A DNA stretch of 64,000 bases from Adiantum capillus-veneris (Eukaryota > Streptophyta > Polypodiopsida > Polypodiales > Pteridaceae). Position numbers and translations under genes: made by a program. The stretch is taken from contig CM043943.1 of assembly GCA_014529385.2 (NCBI GenBank), positions 105,474,355 through 105,538,354 of the forward strand. The letters are read 5' to 3'. Every line of letters starts with the position of its first letter. The stretch's first letter is position 1. Of the stretch, positions 12,081 to 22,411 are shown piece after piece. Below the pieces are notes generated by a model. The model worked only from the letters and a program-made list of their open reading frames with translations. It was not told where the DNA came from and searched no databases.

Positions 12081-13130
12081 GTGGCGATGGAGTTCAAACG
12101 AATGATGTGGGTGACAATGCAGCCTAGCTCAAAAGGTGCACACAAGGTCTCAAGGAGACACATGGATTCTCGAGCACACCATTGGAAGGGAAGAATCATG
12201 GAGTTCAAGCAAACACAAGATGGCAAGAGGCTTGCAAAGGTGCATCATGTGTATGTTGCTTCACAATTGAAGCTAGAGACAGTAGTGGCTCCATCGAGGT
12301 TTCCTGTAAATTGTAATTCTATTCCTCTTTCAAGTTTTTAGATTGTCTATTTAGTAATTTTTCCGTGTACGTTGCTTTTGATGACTGTAAGATTTTCATT
12401 GCTTGTTCATGCTTGTAGATGTTTTTCCATCTGATTTTGTAGAGTGGGAGCCAAAAGAGTCCTTCACAGGAAATTTTGAGGACATCCACGCTGACCTTGG
12501 CAAGTTTCTCTATGCATCCTTTGAGATTGCCTCATGTGACATTTTTTTTTATAATCCTACTTATGTCACACCTAGGCAAAATGGGTATGGTAATTTTTCT
12601 CCGGTTCACTCGCCAAACTTGGAGAGTTTGAAATGGCCTAAGTCAGACAATGCCTTGATCGCATCAAACAAAAGGAGAATCAAGGTGGATGTGCAAGTAG
12701 TAATGAAGTGCACCTATGGTTCCCACAAAGCCACGGTAACATGGTTTATGTCTCTTCATGTGTTTGTGTTTTTCAACTTCAGAGTGTTCACAGGACACCA
12801 ACAATGTGGACTTGCAAAGGGGGAACTGCTATCAATGGAGTCCTTATAACTGGATGGGAGACTAACGTGGTCAACCACCAAGGATATAGAATCAAGTGCT
12901 CTGTAGTTGTTGAGAATGTGGTGTTCAGATACCATATTGTGAAGCAAAGCTTGTCAATGATCTTTCCCTATAAAAGATGGAGGCTAACGATGGGAGAATG
13001 GGAGGCACTAGACTCTAATGTTGCTGCTAGAGAATTAGTTGACCTGCAAATATGCCTCCACGATGATGCAGTGCACAACATTGCAGTGAATAACCGACTG
13101 GCACCTCAATCACCTTCGCGAGTATCTTAA
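12081..13130 (+). CDS. Unrecognised coding-like region, possibly two or more exons
   Basis: Three overlapping reading frames (12081-12341, 12403-12849, 12708-13130) look more protein-like than the surroundings. The middle one runs from ...FPSDFVEWEPKESF to ...RIKVDVQVVMKC, and the last contains KGGTAINGVLITGWETNVV. A possible acceptor, TGCTTGTAG, ends near 12419 immediately before the second frame, and there is a candidate frame change near 12720-12790. I do not recognise a domain. It sits head-on with the CACTA remnant on the other strand, so it may be cargo or a second ORF of that transposon, or a gene fragment. Confidence 0.3.
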
Positions 13131-13199
13131 TCTCAAATATACCTTGCCCAAGCAATATCTCTTTGTAATCAATGAAAAGGTTGTTCGCTCCAAAAAAGA

Positions 13200-14222
13200 G
13201 AAGATCTTTTTGTGTGAGAACATTCCGTTTTCGTGATGTTTTTTTGTAAAAGCTTATAGCTGACACGGATTTTGCTCCCATTAATTTGTTACACAATTCC
13301 CACTATGATATATTCCACTATGAACATACCTGACACATTTTATGCCAGTCGTGTGACTTCAAACCGGTAAGCTTTCCTTCTTTAGTAAAACACATTCGGA
13401 GCAAGTGCATTACGCCAGTGGGGGTCCGCAAAGATCGAATGGTCTCTTTTACTTTGCCTTCTTGGGCTCCTGTGAAAATCCATGGCGCTTTAGGGAGTTT
13501 TATCGATCCATCGGATTTTGTGTGTGGCCAATATAGCTCCATACAATCCACATTTCTAAGGTCAAACCCTGGCTCCCAAAGTATCTTTCTTGCCGGTCAG
13601 ATGGTCCCATAGCAGATTACCCACATTCTTGAATATGTGCATTGGATCGAGCAAGTGATTGATCATGAGTCAGGGCCAATATGGTAACTCGTACCATAGA
13701 GAGAGTCTCTTCATCCCTGGGGGCAAACCATCATCACACATCTCCTTCTGCTCTAACCATGCTTGTGCAGACATCCTCGGTGGATCTCTTCCCAAAAAGC
13801 CTTCGTGTAACACATGATTCTCTGGAAGATACGCTTGATGACCTTCATAGATTTTCTTCTTCAATGAGGGCGCCCGACGTGCATTTGCTGTAGGTCCACA
13901 TGTGACACATGCTCTGTATCCGCTTGTTTGAAGCCCTGCATGTATATAGATGATAATAGATAATCTTGATAAAAACCACAATTTACAGTGTTTGAGTTTA
14001 AGTGTGAATCACCTGAGCATTCTGTTAGTCCGGGATAGTCATGTATGGTCCACATTAGAATGCCTCTGATTAAAGCATTCCGTCGACCTGTGTGTCGGCT
14101 CATATCCACCACTTCTATACCAATCCGCAATTTTTGTAGCTCTTCCAATAGTGGATGAAGATACACTTCCATATTCTTCACTTTATATCGCCCCGGCATG
14201 TGGAGCACAAATGTTTTCAATG
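13200..14222 (-). pseudogene. CACTA (En/Spm) TNP2-type transposase remnant
   Basis: On the minus strand the frames at 14220-13861, 13981-13670 and 13551-13318 carry the usual TNP2 succession. These are EVYLHPLLEELQKLRIGIEVVD, then ALIRGILMWTIHDYPGL, then YRACVTCGPTANARR...GHQAYLP, then FTKEGKLTGLKSHDWHKM (first string shown in part here as a motif). A 77-nt intron is visible: donor GTGATT at 14012 and acceptor ATGCAG ending at 13936, and removing it joins ECSG to GLQTSGYRACVTCGP. Frame breaks between the later blocks and the absence of the rest of the transposase mark it as a fragment. The subterminal repeats and CACTA ends were not found. Confidence 0.75.
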
Positions 14223-14416
14223 GTGGTGTCTTTCAATGCTTTGTCGCGTGATTTTGTTTAAAATTATAGTTTAAGATATTTTGATATTAATTTTAAGTGT
14301 TTTTTTCAAATTGACCATTGATATATAAGTGATTTTTTGGTTTTAAACTTCATTTCTCACATTCACAAAACTCTAGCTCTAAGTTATCTTCTCATCTTCT
14401 TCGCAAATGAACCCAT

Positions 14417-15942
14417 GACAACCTCTTCTGATGCACTTCTCACACAACTAGAAAAGGTAGGACTTGCGGATTGAGCACATGAACTACTTAGTGTGTTCAA
14501 GGGGACAATTAACATACATGCCACTAACAACCTTCATACAGAGGCATTCAAAAGATTTCTTGATTGCATAACGTATCACATGGAAGAACATTCCATAGTC
14601 TTTGAGGAATCTGACACGGCGTGGCTGCTAGTGGATTTCCTCAAACATCTCTATGCAGCGGACAAAAACTTTTGCTTTCGCTTGCTGAGGTTTAAAAAAG
14701 TCCTCACGGAACAGGACTATGGGACAGAGGATGAGGATGATCTCATAGACTTAGGCATAGGGTGCATACACACACAATATAATCATTTCTTGGGACATGG
14801 TTCTGGCCTTACTTGTGCTTGAGGGTATGGATAAGGGAAAATCAAAGGAAAAGGCCAACCAGAGACCGCCTTTGCCCATTGTGCACGAATCAAATGAAGT
14901 TATCGAAGAGGTTGATGAGCAGACTGAAGCATCTATGGCACTCGTCCTCTTGCAAGAGCCCAACTCCAGTGAGGAGGAAGATAGAATGATAGAGGAAGAT
15001 GAGGTGTTGGAGGAACTCCCATACCTCCAAATTCTCACTTTGCATGCAGTGGTAGTGGATAATCGTCACTTTTTGTTCCTTGACAACATTGCCAAAACAC
15101 TAGAACTTAGAGAAGATGAGTTGCTCACAGTGCTTGCTATCTATACGAACATGAAGGATCCTAGTGGAAATGAAGAGAAAGTCAAATTTTAAATTGATTT
15201 TGAAGACCAAGGTCTCCCAACAATCCTCTCTTTCCTCCCTAAACAAAATGAATAGAAGTTGGTGCAAATGGTGGCAAGCACACTTGTGGAAATCAAATCA
15301 TGTACCTCATTTTATGAAAGCGTCCCGGAAAGCGCTTCCATCCACACAAACCGCTAAATGCTATGGGTGGAGATGATTGGACTAGCATCGATCTTACAAA
15401 GAAAAATCTTGAAGAGATGGATGAAGAAACTGAGGTAAACATATCTTAAACTGGTCAATTGTCTATTTTTCCATACAACAAGTGTTAAAGTCGTTTAAAA
15501 TGCTTTGAAGACGGCATACCATGTTGATAAGTTTACACGTATTGGAGGTTCATGCAACATGCCCATGGGTAGGGATAGCTTACTTTGGCACTACCTAAGC
15601 CACCTGGGGCCATCGATTCTTTGAGTTGCTCACACAGAGTTATCCAAGAATGGTTTTGCGGAGCTACTCAAGTGTAGCATTAAGTGACATACTCGTTGAA
15701 AACTCCCTCATCCTAAATGCTCACAAATGTATATTCGTGGACCGAGAGGCAGCATTGTATGCCTTTACAAGCAAGCACCCTGGATCAGTCCTCTCCCACT
15801 ATGCCTTAAGCCTAGGTAAAGGGGTGACAAACCCATAGGAAATTGTAAAATCCCTTGGCATCGAGTCATCCATTTGCCCCATACCCATATATGCAATCGT
15901 AGAAAAACTAATCGACCATGATGTAATATCCAAATCAATATA
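14417..15942 (+). pseudogene. Decayed unrecognised protein gene
   Basis: A coding-like series runs from an ATG near 14415 (TTSSDALLTQLEKVGLAD, then a stop) into 14493-14822, then frameshifts into 14797-15192. It passes a TAA into DFEDQGLPTILSFLPKQNE near 15195 and resumes at 15626-15942 (RSYSSVALSDILVENSL to KSLGIESS). The middle part is very acidic (NEVIEEVDEQTEASM; NSSEEEDRMIEEDEV). The repeated stops with coding sense on both sides point to one inactivated gene or transposon ORF about 1.5 kb long. I do not recognise the family. It lies between the CACTA remnant and the MITE, so an origin within the transposon is possible. Confidence 0.45.
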
Positions 15943-16041
15943 GATTAATTATTTTTTGTTGATTTTTGTAAACATTCTGTACTTGTTTTTCTTTAAATTC
16001 ATATTGTCCAATACATTTCATTTCTACAGCACGTGCACAAA

Positions 16042-16474
16042 ACCTCGACCATGCAAGCACTCGTCGGTCGATGGACACCTCTCGGGTATTTTTCTACAAA
16101 ATCGAGTAAGGGGGGGGCGTACGGAGGCAACAAGATCACCACGGCGCACGATGGTACAAAAAAAGGGTTGTGTGTCATGACACGCAGGGGGCAGATCTGA
16201 CATTCTCAGATTTGTCCCCTGCATGTTGTGATGCACACCGATCGTTGTCATGCGTTGTGGTGGTCCCGCTCCCTCTGTATATTTTCATATCTGTCCCCTG
16301 TGCACCATGGCGCACAACCCTTTTTTTTTGCGTCGTCCGACCCCGTCGGGCGCCGCCGTGTGCCATGGTGGTCCCATTGCCTATGTACGCCCCCCTCCCC
16401 CCCCGGTCGCCCGTTTACATTAAAAAATCCCCGAGAGGTGTCCGCTGACCTACAAGTGCTTGCATGGTTGAGGT
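16042..16474. mobile_element. Foldback MITE, ~433 bp
   Basis: The ends are inverted repeats of about 50 bp: ACCTCGACCATGCAAGCAC at the left pairs with the reverse complement of the right end, ACCTCAACCATGCAAGCAC. Both continue with GGACACCTCTCGGG and a T-rich run. The interior also pairs: GGGTTGTGTGTCATG on the left matches the complement of CATGGCGCACAACCC on the right, and the centre has AGATCTGA..TCAGATTTG. The element is therefore an imperfect palindrome over most of its length. No transposase is encoded. A target-site duplication is not evident. Confidence 0.85.
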
Positions 16475-16965
16475 CAGTTTGAATTTAACAACTTGAACAA
16501 TCCAAATACTTAAAAAACACAATGGACGGCATCTTGTAGGGCCAAATAAAGTTGCATATTGTATGCATGTAACAAAATCACTGTATTCATCTGTTATCTC
16601 TCTCATCAGCCGAGAGAAGCCCGATTTGGGTATGATAGGCTCAGTGCTCTTCTGAAACTTCAGATCTCCCACAAAGCAACTATGCTTGGCTTCCATCTCC
16701 GTTTTTCTTGTGCTCTTGGCAATGGTGGAGGAGCCGCCTACCTGGCTTGGCTCCTTGAGGAAGTTTTGAAGGCCTTTGTTGGGCTTTAGGCCCATGGCCG
16801 GCAGGTTGTGGTCAAGAGCCTGCCCACTTACACCATTTTTTGGTTATAAGGAAATAAGGAGAAGAGAGCTTTTCTCTCTAATGCTCCACCAATAGCATTG
16901 TGTTCTCTTCTTCCCCTTCCCCTTCTCTCCCTCCCTTCTCTTGCACTCACTTCGCATTCATCAAG
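16475..16965 (+). mobile_element. LTR remnant preceding an iMet primer site
   Basis: The interval ends at a TGGTATCAGAGC primer site and is pyrimidine-rich over its last 80 bp, as in U5/R of plant copia LTRs. The left end is not defined and may be at or near the MITE. No matching second LTR was found. Confidence 0.4.
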
Positions 16966-16977
16966 TGGTATCAGAGC
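16966..16977 (+). other. Primer-binding site, tRNA-iMet type
   Basis: TGGTATCAGAGC followed by TCAGGACC. Only about 100 bp of leader-like sequence follows before the LTR of element A begins, so this is a truncated element probably interrupted by A. Confidence 0.7.
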
Positions 16978-17079
16978 TCAGGACCACGACTCTCAAGCCC
17001 CGGCTACACCCCGCACGTGCATCAACCTGTCAGGACAAGGGCTAGAGGGCACGACCCGACTGTTAGCAGCAAGCTAACA

Positions 17080-17938
17080 TAGACACCATTTTTCGGAGTT
17101 CTCCTTGTAAAAAAATTATTATTTTGATAAATCGGGAATATTGTAACTCCTATTTTCTTGGTAAACATTGTAACTAATGAGCCGGGGCTACAAACTTTCA
17201 GATTGTATCAGCCAGTCAACAATTCCCAGCTTTGGTAGAACTCCAGGTTATTACTTTTGACCACCCAAAAACCTTGGCTAAGGTATAAAAGCCAATTTTT
17301 GCAAGTTTTTTACAAGTTTTTTTGGATAAGAAATACACAGCATGAGCTAACGGCGCTCACTTCTCTCCTTCTCGCGCTTCCTACTCCCTCTCCGGTTGTC
17401 ACATTGCGAATGCGTTTGTTGCATTGCAACCACAGGTAAGAGCTCTACGCATTGACGTAAGTCATTCACAGTATTTCGTAGCTTTTGGCATCGCTGACCT
17501 ACAACCTAATTTCATCATAACTAGGAATTTACACTTATAAAACGAAAACTAAGCATAGGCGGGGTTTGGGGCATCATTGCTAAGCATTTAGATGCATTCT
17601 GGGTCGAAAATGACTAGGTCAAAAATCCACTACTGTTAATAATCGCGATTTTGGAACTTGACCGAAAGTGGGGTTTGAAGCCATAGGCATGTGTACTTAG
17701 TTCTTATAAACTTGTCGTAGAAGTTTCATTACATTTGGATGTCATTTGATGCTGTAATGGATGTGATTTGCTTGCCGATGAGCAATTGGCTTTTGGTGAT
17801 TTCAGTCACTTGAGTGTAGCTTGAGTTAGATACGAGTTGTTAGTCGAGTCAGCTTCGTCCCATGGTTTGACAAATTAATCGTGGTTCTCGCTAATACTGC
17901 AATAAGATAGCATGGTGAGGTTAGACATGCATCCCACA
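17080..17938 (+). mobile_element. 5' LTR of gypsy element A
   Basis: The right end is set by ...ATCCCACA at 17938 followed by TT and the primer site. A TATA box (GGTATAAAAGCC, 17282-17293) is followed by a pyrimidine-rich initiator stretch at 17357-17400. The left boundary is uncertain. No 3' partner with the same sequence was found downstream of A's integrase, which leaves the 3' end of A unresolved. One half-copy of the AATAATCGCGATT palindrome lies inside it at 17635-17650. Confidence 0.55.
17282..17293 (+). promoter_or_regulatory. TATA box of the element A LTR
   Basis: GGTATAAAAGCC, a canonical plant TATA element, lies about 150 bp before a candidate splice donor (CACAG/GTAAG at 17435/17436) and about 650 bp before the primer site. 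Confidence 0.6.
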
Positions 17939-17940
17939 TT

Positions 17941-17963
17941 TGGCGTCGTTGCCGGGGATCGAA
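17941..17963 (+). other. Primer-binding site, tRNA-Asp type (element A)
   Basis: TGGCGTCGTTGCCGGGGATC followed by GAA matches, with one mismatch, the complement of the 3' end of plant tRNA-Asp (…CCCCGGCAACGGCGCCA, from general knowledge). This primer is typical of Athila-like and some other plant Ty3/gypsy elements. It fixes the plus-strand orientation of element A. Confidence 0.85.
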
Positions 17964-18635
17964 GAGACCTAAACTAGGGAAAAACATGAGCGTTTTGTGT
18001 AATTGTCATTTAACTTCCTTTAGGTTCGCCTAGAGTTCAAAACTCTCTTTTAGAAACCGCATAGCTTAAGATTGTCGTCTTTTGTTGTGTATAGGTATCT
18101 TGGAAGTAATCGTACTTGCTGAGTACCTTTAGGACTGTAGGATTGTAGATTTAGATTAGGATTTGGAGAATGATTGGTAGACGAGACAAGTCTTAAGATT
18201 AAGACTTTGAAAAACATAAAAAACACAAGAAAACGAGTGTTGTGGACACTTTTCACAACCCCATTGCATGAGAAACTAGGAGTAGGGTAAGTAGGATCCA
18301 AGGTGGATTTCATAACATTGCTCTCTCTGAAAGAATCAAGTGTGAGTTGTTATGTAAAGTTGCAGAATTTCAGGTCTACGGCTAGAAATAGCACGAAAAG
18401 ACTCGAATTCACTCAATCCGACTGGGGAGTAAGCCTAAGAGTTATCCGAACCAGTGGGTAAGCTCAAGGACACTTCGAGGTAAAATTTCAAGAAGTTGAC
18501 CAAAACTCAGATTATTTACTTTTTCTTGACATTTTAGGCCAAATTAAGTTTTGACTTGATTTATAGGCTTAAAAAACATCATAAAAAGACTGTCTTTGAG
18601 AAAATTGCAAAAAAGTGCTCATTTCAAGCCTCAAA

Positions 18636-19506
18636 TTAATAATCGCGATTATTAACTTTTTGCTCTAAATTAGCCAAGACTCATACCATTGACTCATTGC
18701 ATGTGTACAAACAACTTTTGTAAAAGCCCAAAAGATTTGGATCACTAAACTGGCAAAAAACTGGGTAAAAACTAAAGTTTGTACTGACTTTTTGAACCTT
18801 GAGTGTGAATTGAGGAAAAATTTATCCAAACTTGATGAAACTTGATTCATAGGCTTATATTGATGTGATAAACATGTGTATATGCTCAGTTGACCAAAAA
18901 CTTGCAAATTTTGGCAAAAGTAAATAATTGATTATTTACATCTGCCTTGTTTTTGAACTTTTTTGACCAAGTTGGCATACCACTAGCTTTACCATGTTGT
19001 AATAAGCCCACAAACCAAATTTGGTAAGATTGGAATCATTGGATTGAAATTTGTGACTAAAATTGCAAAGTTAGTCTGCGGACAGGTAATTGATGACCAT
19101 TTGACTAAAAATTGTCCAAACTTAATGAAAATTGGCTAGTGACCTTAACATAAGGTGCTTAATAGATCTGTGTCAAAGTTGGGATAAAAATTTGTCATGA
19201 GTAAATAATCGCGATTATTTACATCTGCTTCAAAACTTGGTGATTTTGAAAATTTAAGTATACCACAAGGTCAAGCACATCAAGTAGACCCCACAAATCA
19301 ATTTTGGTGAAATTTGGACCACAAAAGTGAGACTTAAGCCAGATTTTCGAAATCAAGGTCTGCGGACACGGAACAGTGGGTTAACTTGATCAAAATTTGT
19401 CCAAACTTGTTGAAACTTGCCCCAAGGCTTTAACAAGTTGTATACTTGCCAAACCAATCCAAAAAGTGCCAAAAATTAGCAAAAGTAAATAATCGCGATT
19501 ATTTAC
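18636..19506 (+). repeat. Leader repeats of element A with phased palindromes
   Basis: Four palindromes centred on AATAATCGCGATTATT occur at 18636-18655, 18920-18939 (CG lost, reduced), 19201-19222 and 19485-19506, spaced 284, 281 and 284 bp. At 19201 and 19485 the palindrome is perfect over 22 nt, with outer GTA and TAC. The intervening sequences are diverged repeats of each other: TCCAAACTTGATGAAACTTG at one place, TCCAAACTTGTTGAAACTTG at another, and GTCTGCGGACA in two units. The same palindrome and period recur at 41635-42234. Confidence 0.85.
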
Positions 19507-19911
19507 TTTTGCTATCCAGAGACTTCAATTTTGACTTTTGGGCTTATACAGTGTTAGACCAGCATAATATAAGGCCATAGGGTAATTTTGGGTTCAATCG
19601 GATCAAAATTGGTACAGATACACTCAGTTTACAAGTTGCAAATTAGACCTTTGATTTTGCTAAGCTAAATCTGAAAATCAAAATGTTGACTATCATAGCA
19701 CATTTTGAAGTGATGTACAAAGACAAATCACTGGAGTTCTCAAGAGCTCTACTGTCCTTATAGAAAAATAGCTAATTGGATTAATTTTGTACAGGAATCA
19801 GGTTGCAGACAAGGAATTAGTGGCTTGACAGAAAGTTGCAATTGAATCAAGTGGAAATTGACGACAAGTCAATCTAAGGTGAGTACTCAAACCAGGCCTT
19901 CATAAGTCTAT

Positions 19912-20900
19912 ATGAACCTTAGATCCGGAAATCAAAGCCTATTCGGAGAAAACACCAGTAGAGTATCCACTGAAGAAAGCGTAAATCAAGGCAACTCCTT
20001 GCACACAATTCTTGAAGAAGTCTTGGACACTTTTTCAGATTCAACATCCGAAATGTCTTCTTACTCGACTGACTCGGAAATCGGAACGACAATGCGGTAT
20101 AAGCATATACTCTCTTTTTACAAGACTAATCGTCATGGAGCCCAGGTTTACTTGGATCCTAACGAAGAGTATGCTATTCACATTGATGATCATGGTATTG
20201 AGTTCGAAGAAGAGGTGAGGGCAAACAAACAAGGAAAAATGTACATGGATCGAAACGGAATTCAATATGTACAAGTCGAAAATCCTGATGTGGTAGAAAA
20301 ATGGGGCTTAGAAGTAAACACTATAATCCTAGATATGTCAGCAAAAGAAGGACCACCAACTTTGGAATTCGAGGGATACGATCAAGTAGACTTGAAGCCT
20401 TTGAAACGGCTTAGTACGGATAATCCTAGGATCGGAGTCTATTGTTGGGAAGATAAGAACATAAAAGATCTTTTGTGGACTTTCCATGCTAGACCAGGAT
20501 AATTAACGGCCATGAAGATCATCTATATCTTCAAAATCAAAGATAAGGGATCCGTGAATCTACCAACTTACTTGTTTAGGGATTGTTATAACAACAATTT
20601 TGTTATGATGACTCCTGAGGAGGTAGAACAAACCAAATACCAGGGGTATTCCATACGGGATTGGATAGTGGGACAAGGACCAGAAACCACTCCAAAGAGA
20701 CGAACATTGTGAGGTATCATTTGAGAGTAACGTGAAGAAACCAGAAACCACCTCATCACGTAGAAAACCGGGTGACACTAAGTCCAGTCCAGGGCTACAT
20801 GAGTCACTATTTCCGACAGACTGGTTTGAAGAACTCGGAACAGGACCAACTCCCAGAAGACCGGGAGTTGAACCAAATAGACGCGTCAGACTAGCTGATT
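19912..20900 (+). pseudogene. Element A gag, N-terminal part
   Basis: The first frame, from the ATG at 19912 to the TAA at 20502, encodes a Ser/Glu-rich start (MNLRSGNQSLFGEN) and a moderately acidic segment with no domain that I recognise. Coding sense continues after stops in 20512-20712 (TYLFRDCYNNNFVMMTPEEV) and 20732-20944 (PTDWFEELGTGPTPRRPG), then enters the capsid-like frame. The frame changes and stops at 20500, 20710 and about 20755 mean this part is inactivated. The start is chosen as the first ATG after the repeat-bearing leader and a candidate splice acceptor at 19794. Confidence 0.6.
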
Positions 20901-20906
20901 TCAAAA

Positions 20907-22030
20907 ATGGGTCAGAAATACAGTGGATCAGGAGATCCATATGACCACTTAGCAAGCTTTAAGCAAGTGCTAAGAGCAGAGCGTATATTCGATTTCCATA
21001 CTCAATTTGAGGGGTTTGGAATGACATTAGAAGGAAAAGCTTTGACATGGTTCCAAAACATTCCCCCAAGGTCAATCATGGATTTGAATACGTTAGCTCA
21101 AGGAGTTGTAGCTGCTTGTTCTAAAACGAGGATTAAACATAATACGGTAGCTCAAATCTACAGCTTTAAACAGAAACATGGTGAGTCTGTTAGAGATTGT
21201 GCAACTCGAATGAAACAATACATTGCCAGATGCCCAGAGATGGAGATACCAGTAGAAGAGCGACTTGTATCATTGTTTCTGGAGGGACTGCTAAACAAAG
21301 AACTTCATGCTATACTCTATAGTAAAAAGCATACAACCCTAGAGGCATGTGTGTCTGATGCTATTGACCTAGGAGACAATTGTGAGATCTTCAATGAAGA
21401 GGATGTCCCTAAGGATAACCAAAGCGAGAAGACATCATCCACAAAACTAGCACAAGTGGGAATGGCTGCTGCTGCACCACTCTCAGCCATAGAAGATATG
21501 CTAAAAAGGATGAATGACATGATGAACAATATGCAAAAAGCACCTATGAGAGGACCAAGATAGGGGATAACCTCACAAGGACAATCAGTTAGGCCACAAA
21601 AATGGTGTGAAATCGAGGGTAAATGGACCAACCATGAGACCCACGAGTGCTACTTCAGACCAAAGTATGATGGGAATGTTTCGTACATGCCCATGAGGCC
21701 CCAGGGACAACCCATGTACAGATATCAGCTTAATATGGCTCAAGTTCAAAGACCACCAATGGGTATGGAGAGACCTCAATCTGTGTTGGGACAACAACCT
21801 CCTTATCCAGGACATAATGCGGTGCTTGTAAAGTACATGCACTCAGAAAGAGTCATAGAGGAACAAGCATTAGTGCCTGTTACACCCTATGCAGAGCCTA
21901 GTCCATCTACATTAATGGTAGAGGGAGATTGGTATAGTCCACACCCACCACCAATGGAGGAAACCATGAATTATGCTCCACCAGAGCTCACACCAATGTA
22001 TTATGTAGCTAATCGAGGTGTCAGACCTCC
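20907..22030 (+). pseudogene. Element A gag, capsid region, interrupted by inversion
   Basis: The frame at 20907-21563 matches the Retrotrans_gag pattern: GDPYDHLASFKQVL, then LEGKALTWFQNIPP.SIMDLNTL, then YSFKQKHGESVRDCATRMKQYI and LFLEGLLNKELHAIL. After the TAG at 21561 the coding sense continues with a Cys/His motif WCEIEGKWTNHETHECYF (about 21600-21655) and a Pro/Met-rich stretch (21687-22030) ending ...YYVANRGVRP. At about 22030 it stops abruptly at a piece of element B's LTR. The missing continuation (LKPIEAYC...) is found on the minus strand at about 25690. Confidence 0.75.
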
Positions 22031-22100
22031 CTCTCTTTCTTACATATATATATTTATGTTTGCTTGATCATTAACGATACACTTCAAAGCAGCCCGAGCA

Positions 22101-22156
<56 letters not shown>

Positions 22157-22411
22157 TTTTAGTGTGTGAGTGTTCCATTGGTGTTAGGGTTAATGTAAAT
22201 TCCTTGCTTGTTTGTGGGTTGCTCTAACGATTCTCCTCTTTTGCGTCCTAGTTCGCTCTTAAACTAGGTGGTGTCCCTTGTATAGTTGGGATTTGGCTGG
22301 GGGTTTGTTGTTTTGGTTTGTGTTGTGTTGTGCCCCAGCCCCATTGAGCAGCACGGGAGCCTTGAAGGGTGTCTAGAGGTTGCTCTTCTTGTTGCCCGCC
22401 CCGGACCGCTT
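22031..22411 (-). mobile_element. Inverted fragment of element B's left LTR
   Basis: This segment is the near-exact reverse complement of 33887-34250. Shared points, read in the 33887 orientation, are GCGGTCCGGGG(C/T)GGGCAAC, the CACCACCTAGTTTAAGAGCG block, a long GA/CT microsatellite (about 22103-22153) and ATATATATATTTATG. It is the first ~380 bp of B's left LTR, separated from the rest (25695-27991) by the inversion. At about 22411 it abuts element A's RT gene. Confidence 0.85.

Noticed and set aside
16170-16482. Pro/His-rich ORFs in the foldback element
   Set aside because: Overlapping ORFs on both strands of a palindrome are expected by-products.
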